Below are positions 5,023-6,524 of a stretch of 6,524 nucleotides of DNA, in pieces (the stretch's first letter is position 1; the number at the start of each line of letters is the position of its first letter). Below the pieces are notes generated by a model that saw only the letters and a program-made list of their open reading frames with translations, searched no databases and had not been told where the DNA came from. A program made the translations under genes and the position numbers. Origin of the DNA: Campylobacterales bacterium (GTDB taxonomy: Bacteria; Campylobacterota; Campylobacteria; Campylobacterales; Sulfurovaceae); assembly GCA_014763905.1 (NCBI GenBank), contig JACXUN010000087.1, positions 1-6,524 on the forward strand, written 5' to 3'.

Positions 5023-5338
5023 TGAGTATACCCGCCAGAAACTAGAGATCACCCTCAAAACCGAGCCGCTTTGGGCGAGTGAAGCGTACCACGACTACTT
5101 CTACAGTGTCAAACCGCAATATGTCACTGCAATCAGACCGGAATATCAAGCCAACGCCGGCTATAGTGGTTATCGTAGTGCCATCGGGATTAAGTATAAA
5201 TGGGGGAATTGGGTATATGGAGGATTTGCCGCTCATTTCAATCTAAATGGAACGACATTTGCAGATTCGCCGCTGGTAGAGACCCATTTGGCTCTCTTTA
5301 CCGGGGCGTATATTTCCTATATCTTTTATAGCCGATAA
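5018..5338 (+). pseudogene. MipA/OmpV-family outer-membrane protein, C-terminal fragment
   Basis: An uninterrupted frame of 106 codons plus TAA encodes the C-terminal part of a MipA/OmpV-like beta-barrel. The segment EAYHDYFYSV followed by a Pro/Tyr-rich PEYQANAGYSGYR corresponds to the conserved YHDYYYGV...Y.....GY region. NLNGTTFADSPLV corresponds to the L.G..F.DSPLV motif, and the end FTGAYISYIFYSR is a final aromatic beta strand. Intact family members have about 250 residues with a signal peptide. Here the N-terminal half is missing, no Met codon occurs in the fragment, and the frame is closed by TGA at 4991 just upstream. The gene is therefore judged non-functional. Because the remaining codons are free of frameshifts, the loss may be recent, or it may reflect an assembly deletion. 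The family call is from motif memory. It ends 37 nt before the convergent NosL-like gene. Confidence 0.7.
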
Positions 5339-5375
5339 TGCGTAGGTCAGGTTCCCCGATCCCGACATTGATGTA

Positions 5376-5879
5376 TTATTGGAAATCTTTCAACGCATAG
5401 GCATACGCTTCATCAAAACTCATGATTTTACCTTGATGCTCCATCGCAAACCGTTGAGCCGACATCCGTCCCTCGAAGGCGTATTTACTGAGTCTGCTCA
5501 TCGTTCCTTTGACATCACTGCCGACTACATAAGTCGCCTGCTCGACCGGAATAAATCGAAGGGTATCCACCGCAACCACTTTCATATCTCTCACATCATT
5601 TTTGTTGATGCTTTTATCTTTGACGAGACAGTGTATTGAACAGTACTGTTTGACAACTCCGTTTGACGTTGCCGCATGATTGGTTTTGTAAAACATCGGA
5701 AGATTCATTCCGCACTCCGGACAGCTATGTTTGTGTTCTCCACTCTGAAGAAGCGTCGCATCCTCCATTGCTACCGTTTGAAATCGGTCAAACTTCTGTG
5801 CCGCTTGAGGTTGTGCCTCCGCATTGGTACATCCGGCAAGCAGTAACACCGCCGCTATCAATCCTGAAAACTTTTTCAT
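5376..5879 (-). CDS. NosL-like lipoprotein, predicted copper chaperone
   Basis: This 167-residue protein begins with a lipoprotein signal peptide whose lipobox is LAGC (14-17), so Cys17 should be lipidated and the protein anchored in the cell envelope. The NosL hallmarks are CPECGM at 53-58 followed by Met62, a second cysteine pair YCSIHC (Cys80, Cys84), and the segment YVVGSDVKGTMS at 117-128, which matches the conserved SDVKGPM-type region. NosL binds Cu(I) and helps supply copper to nitrous oxide reductase. No nos structural gene is in this window, so a more general role in copper handling is possible. AAGGAT lies about 6 nt before the ATG. The gene starts 9 nt after the stop of the TonB-dependent receptor, so the two almost certainly form an operon that suggests metal import followed by periplasmic delivery. 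Confidence 0.85.
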   Translation of the reverse strand: MKKFSGLIAAVLLLAGCTNAEAQPQAAQKFDRFQTVAMEDATLLQSGEHKHSCPECGMNLPMFYKTNHAATSNGVVKQYCSIHCLVKDKSINKNDVRDMKVVAVDTLRFIPVEQATYVVGSDVKGTMSRLSKYAFEGRMSAQRFAMEHQGKIMSFDEAYAYALKDFQ

Positions 5880-5888
5880 CTCTATCCT

Positions 5889-6524
5889 TTAAAATCTGTA
5901 TGTGGCATTGAGATACAGGTAACGTCCCGGTTCATTGATCAACATCGTATCTGAACCGTCGCTGACCAAGGTAAGGTCTTTGTAGGTGTTGGTAATCGTA
6001 TAAGTTTTATCCAACAAGTTATCCACACCGGCAGTCAACAGCAATCCGTTATCAAACGCTCGGGTTGTTTTGAAGTTGAGTACCCCATAGCCACCCAGTG
6101 TCTGCTCCCCATTTTCAGCATCAATGGCACGCCATTTGTCCGCTGCTATCACAGATAGTTCGACATCCCCTTGATCATCATAATCATAAGTTACCGTCGC
6201 ATTGAATTTCAGCGGACTGATATCGGCCAAATCACGATCACTCTGTCCAGTCGGCAGGGTATCTTTACGCCCCTTTTTGTAAGCAACCCCGGCATCGACA
6301 CCCAAATCATCGGTCAAGAGATAACTTCCCATGAGTTCAACCCCGTAGATGCTCGCATCAATGTTCTCAAAGTTTTTGCTCATCAGACTGCCATTATAGT
6401 AGATATAATCTTTGAGTTTTGAGTAGAAGGTTTTGGCTTTGACTTTTCCATTGAGATAGTACTGCTCTACCCCCAAATCCGCCTCATAATTCGTCGTCTG
6501 ATCCAGATCAGGATTACCGTTTAA
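5889..6524 (-). CDS. TonB-dependent outer-membrane receptor (C-terminal part), candidate copper receptor
   Basis: The frame is open to the right edge of the window, giving 211 C-terminal residues; the plug domain and most of the barrel lie outside. Just inside the edge is LNGNPDLDQTTNYEADLG, equivalent to the GNPDLKPE...YE.G motif of TonB-dependent receptors. It is followed by repeated amphipathic beta strands, the late GVDNLLDKTYTI motif, and the end INEPGRYLYLNATYRF with the C-terminal aromatic residue needed for barrel assembly. An internal TTG near 6476 is not a start, because the receptor motif continues upstream of it. The adjacent NosL-like gene suggests a NosA/OprC-like copper receptor, but the ligand cannot be read from this part and other metals or siderophores are possible. 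It is translated upstream of the NosL-like gene with a 9-nt gap. Confidence 0.88.
   Translation of the reverse strand, partial: LNGNPDLDQTTNYEADLGVEQYYLNGKVKAKTFYSKLKDYIYYNGSLMSKNFENIDASIYGVELMGSYLLTDDLGVDAGVAYKKGRKDTLPTGQSDRDLADISPLKFNATVTYDYDDQGDVELSVIAADKWRAIDAENGEQTLGGYGVLNFKTTRAFDNGLLLTAGVDNLLDKTYTITNTYKDLTLVSDGSDTMLINEPGRYLYLNATYRF

Noticed and set aside
5042..5236. 64-codon minus-strand ORF
   Set aside because: It is the shadow of the MipA/OmpV fragment, with no ribosome binding site and no recognisable motifs; the plus-strand reading has clear family motifs.
5340..5375. Rho-independent terminator after the NosL-like gene
   Set aside because: On the minus strand GTCGGG can pair with CCTGAC through one wobble, but the loop is large and no T-tract follows.
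6470..6478. TTG near 6476 as a start for a short outer-membrane protein
   Set aside because: The frame continues to the window edge and contains the conserved GNPD motif of TonB-dependent receptors upstream of the TTG.

Overview
The window looks like chromosomal DNA from a Gram-negative bacterium, most likely a free-living Campylobacterota member (Sulfuricurvum/Sulfurimonas-like). The grounds are moderate GC, compact gene packing with touching or overlapping stops, AT-rich intergenic promoters, and the families present: a PP-loop/NFACT-R protein, a NosL-like lipoprotein next to a TonB-dependent receptor, and YwqK-type MORN repeats. The taxonomic call is inference; no rRNA or marker gene is present.

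Left part (1-2094): the 5' end of a secreted protein of unknown function runs leftward out of the window. Divergent from it, after 68 bp, is a PP-loop ATP-pyrophosphatase fused to an NFACT-R RNA-binding domain, probably an RNA thiolation or related modification enzyme. It converges on an orphan lipoprotein gene, and the two stop codons share a TTAA. The lipoprotein start lies in a perfect 9-bp inverted repeat that also reaches its -10 element.

Centre (2207-4227): a GT4 glycosyltransferase and a COG2908-type metallophosphoesterase are divergently transcribed from an 85-bp shared promoter region. The pairing resembles the PlcP/Agt lipid-remodelling system, in which PlcP removes phospholipid headgroups and Agt glycosylates the resulting diacylglycerol during phosphate shortage. 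The shared promoter is strikingly symmetric: each strand has TGTTATC, then exactly 20 nt, then a -10 hexamer, then 5-7 nt, then ATG. The rightward copy reads as a Pho-box-like double repeat 10 nt upstream of the -10. This is the most interesting system in the window.

Right part (4229-6524): a membrane-anchored protein with six 24-residue MORN-type repeats converges on the phosphoesterase with a 1-nt gap. Next is a decayed locus: a short ORF with a strong ribosome binding site, a 37-nt near-perfect hairpin, and a start-less C-terminal fragment of a MipA/OmpV-family outer-membrane protein. At the right end, a TonB-dependent receptor (C-terminal part only) and a NosL-like lipoprotein form a leftward operon, plausibly for copper uptake and delivery.

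No tRNA, rRNA, CRISPR array, transposase or phage gene was seen. A recurring pattern is that several genes lack a Shine-Dalgarno sequence and have a -10-like hexamer 5-7 nt before the start codon, which suggests leaderless transcripts.
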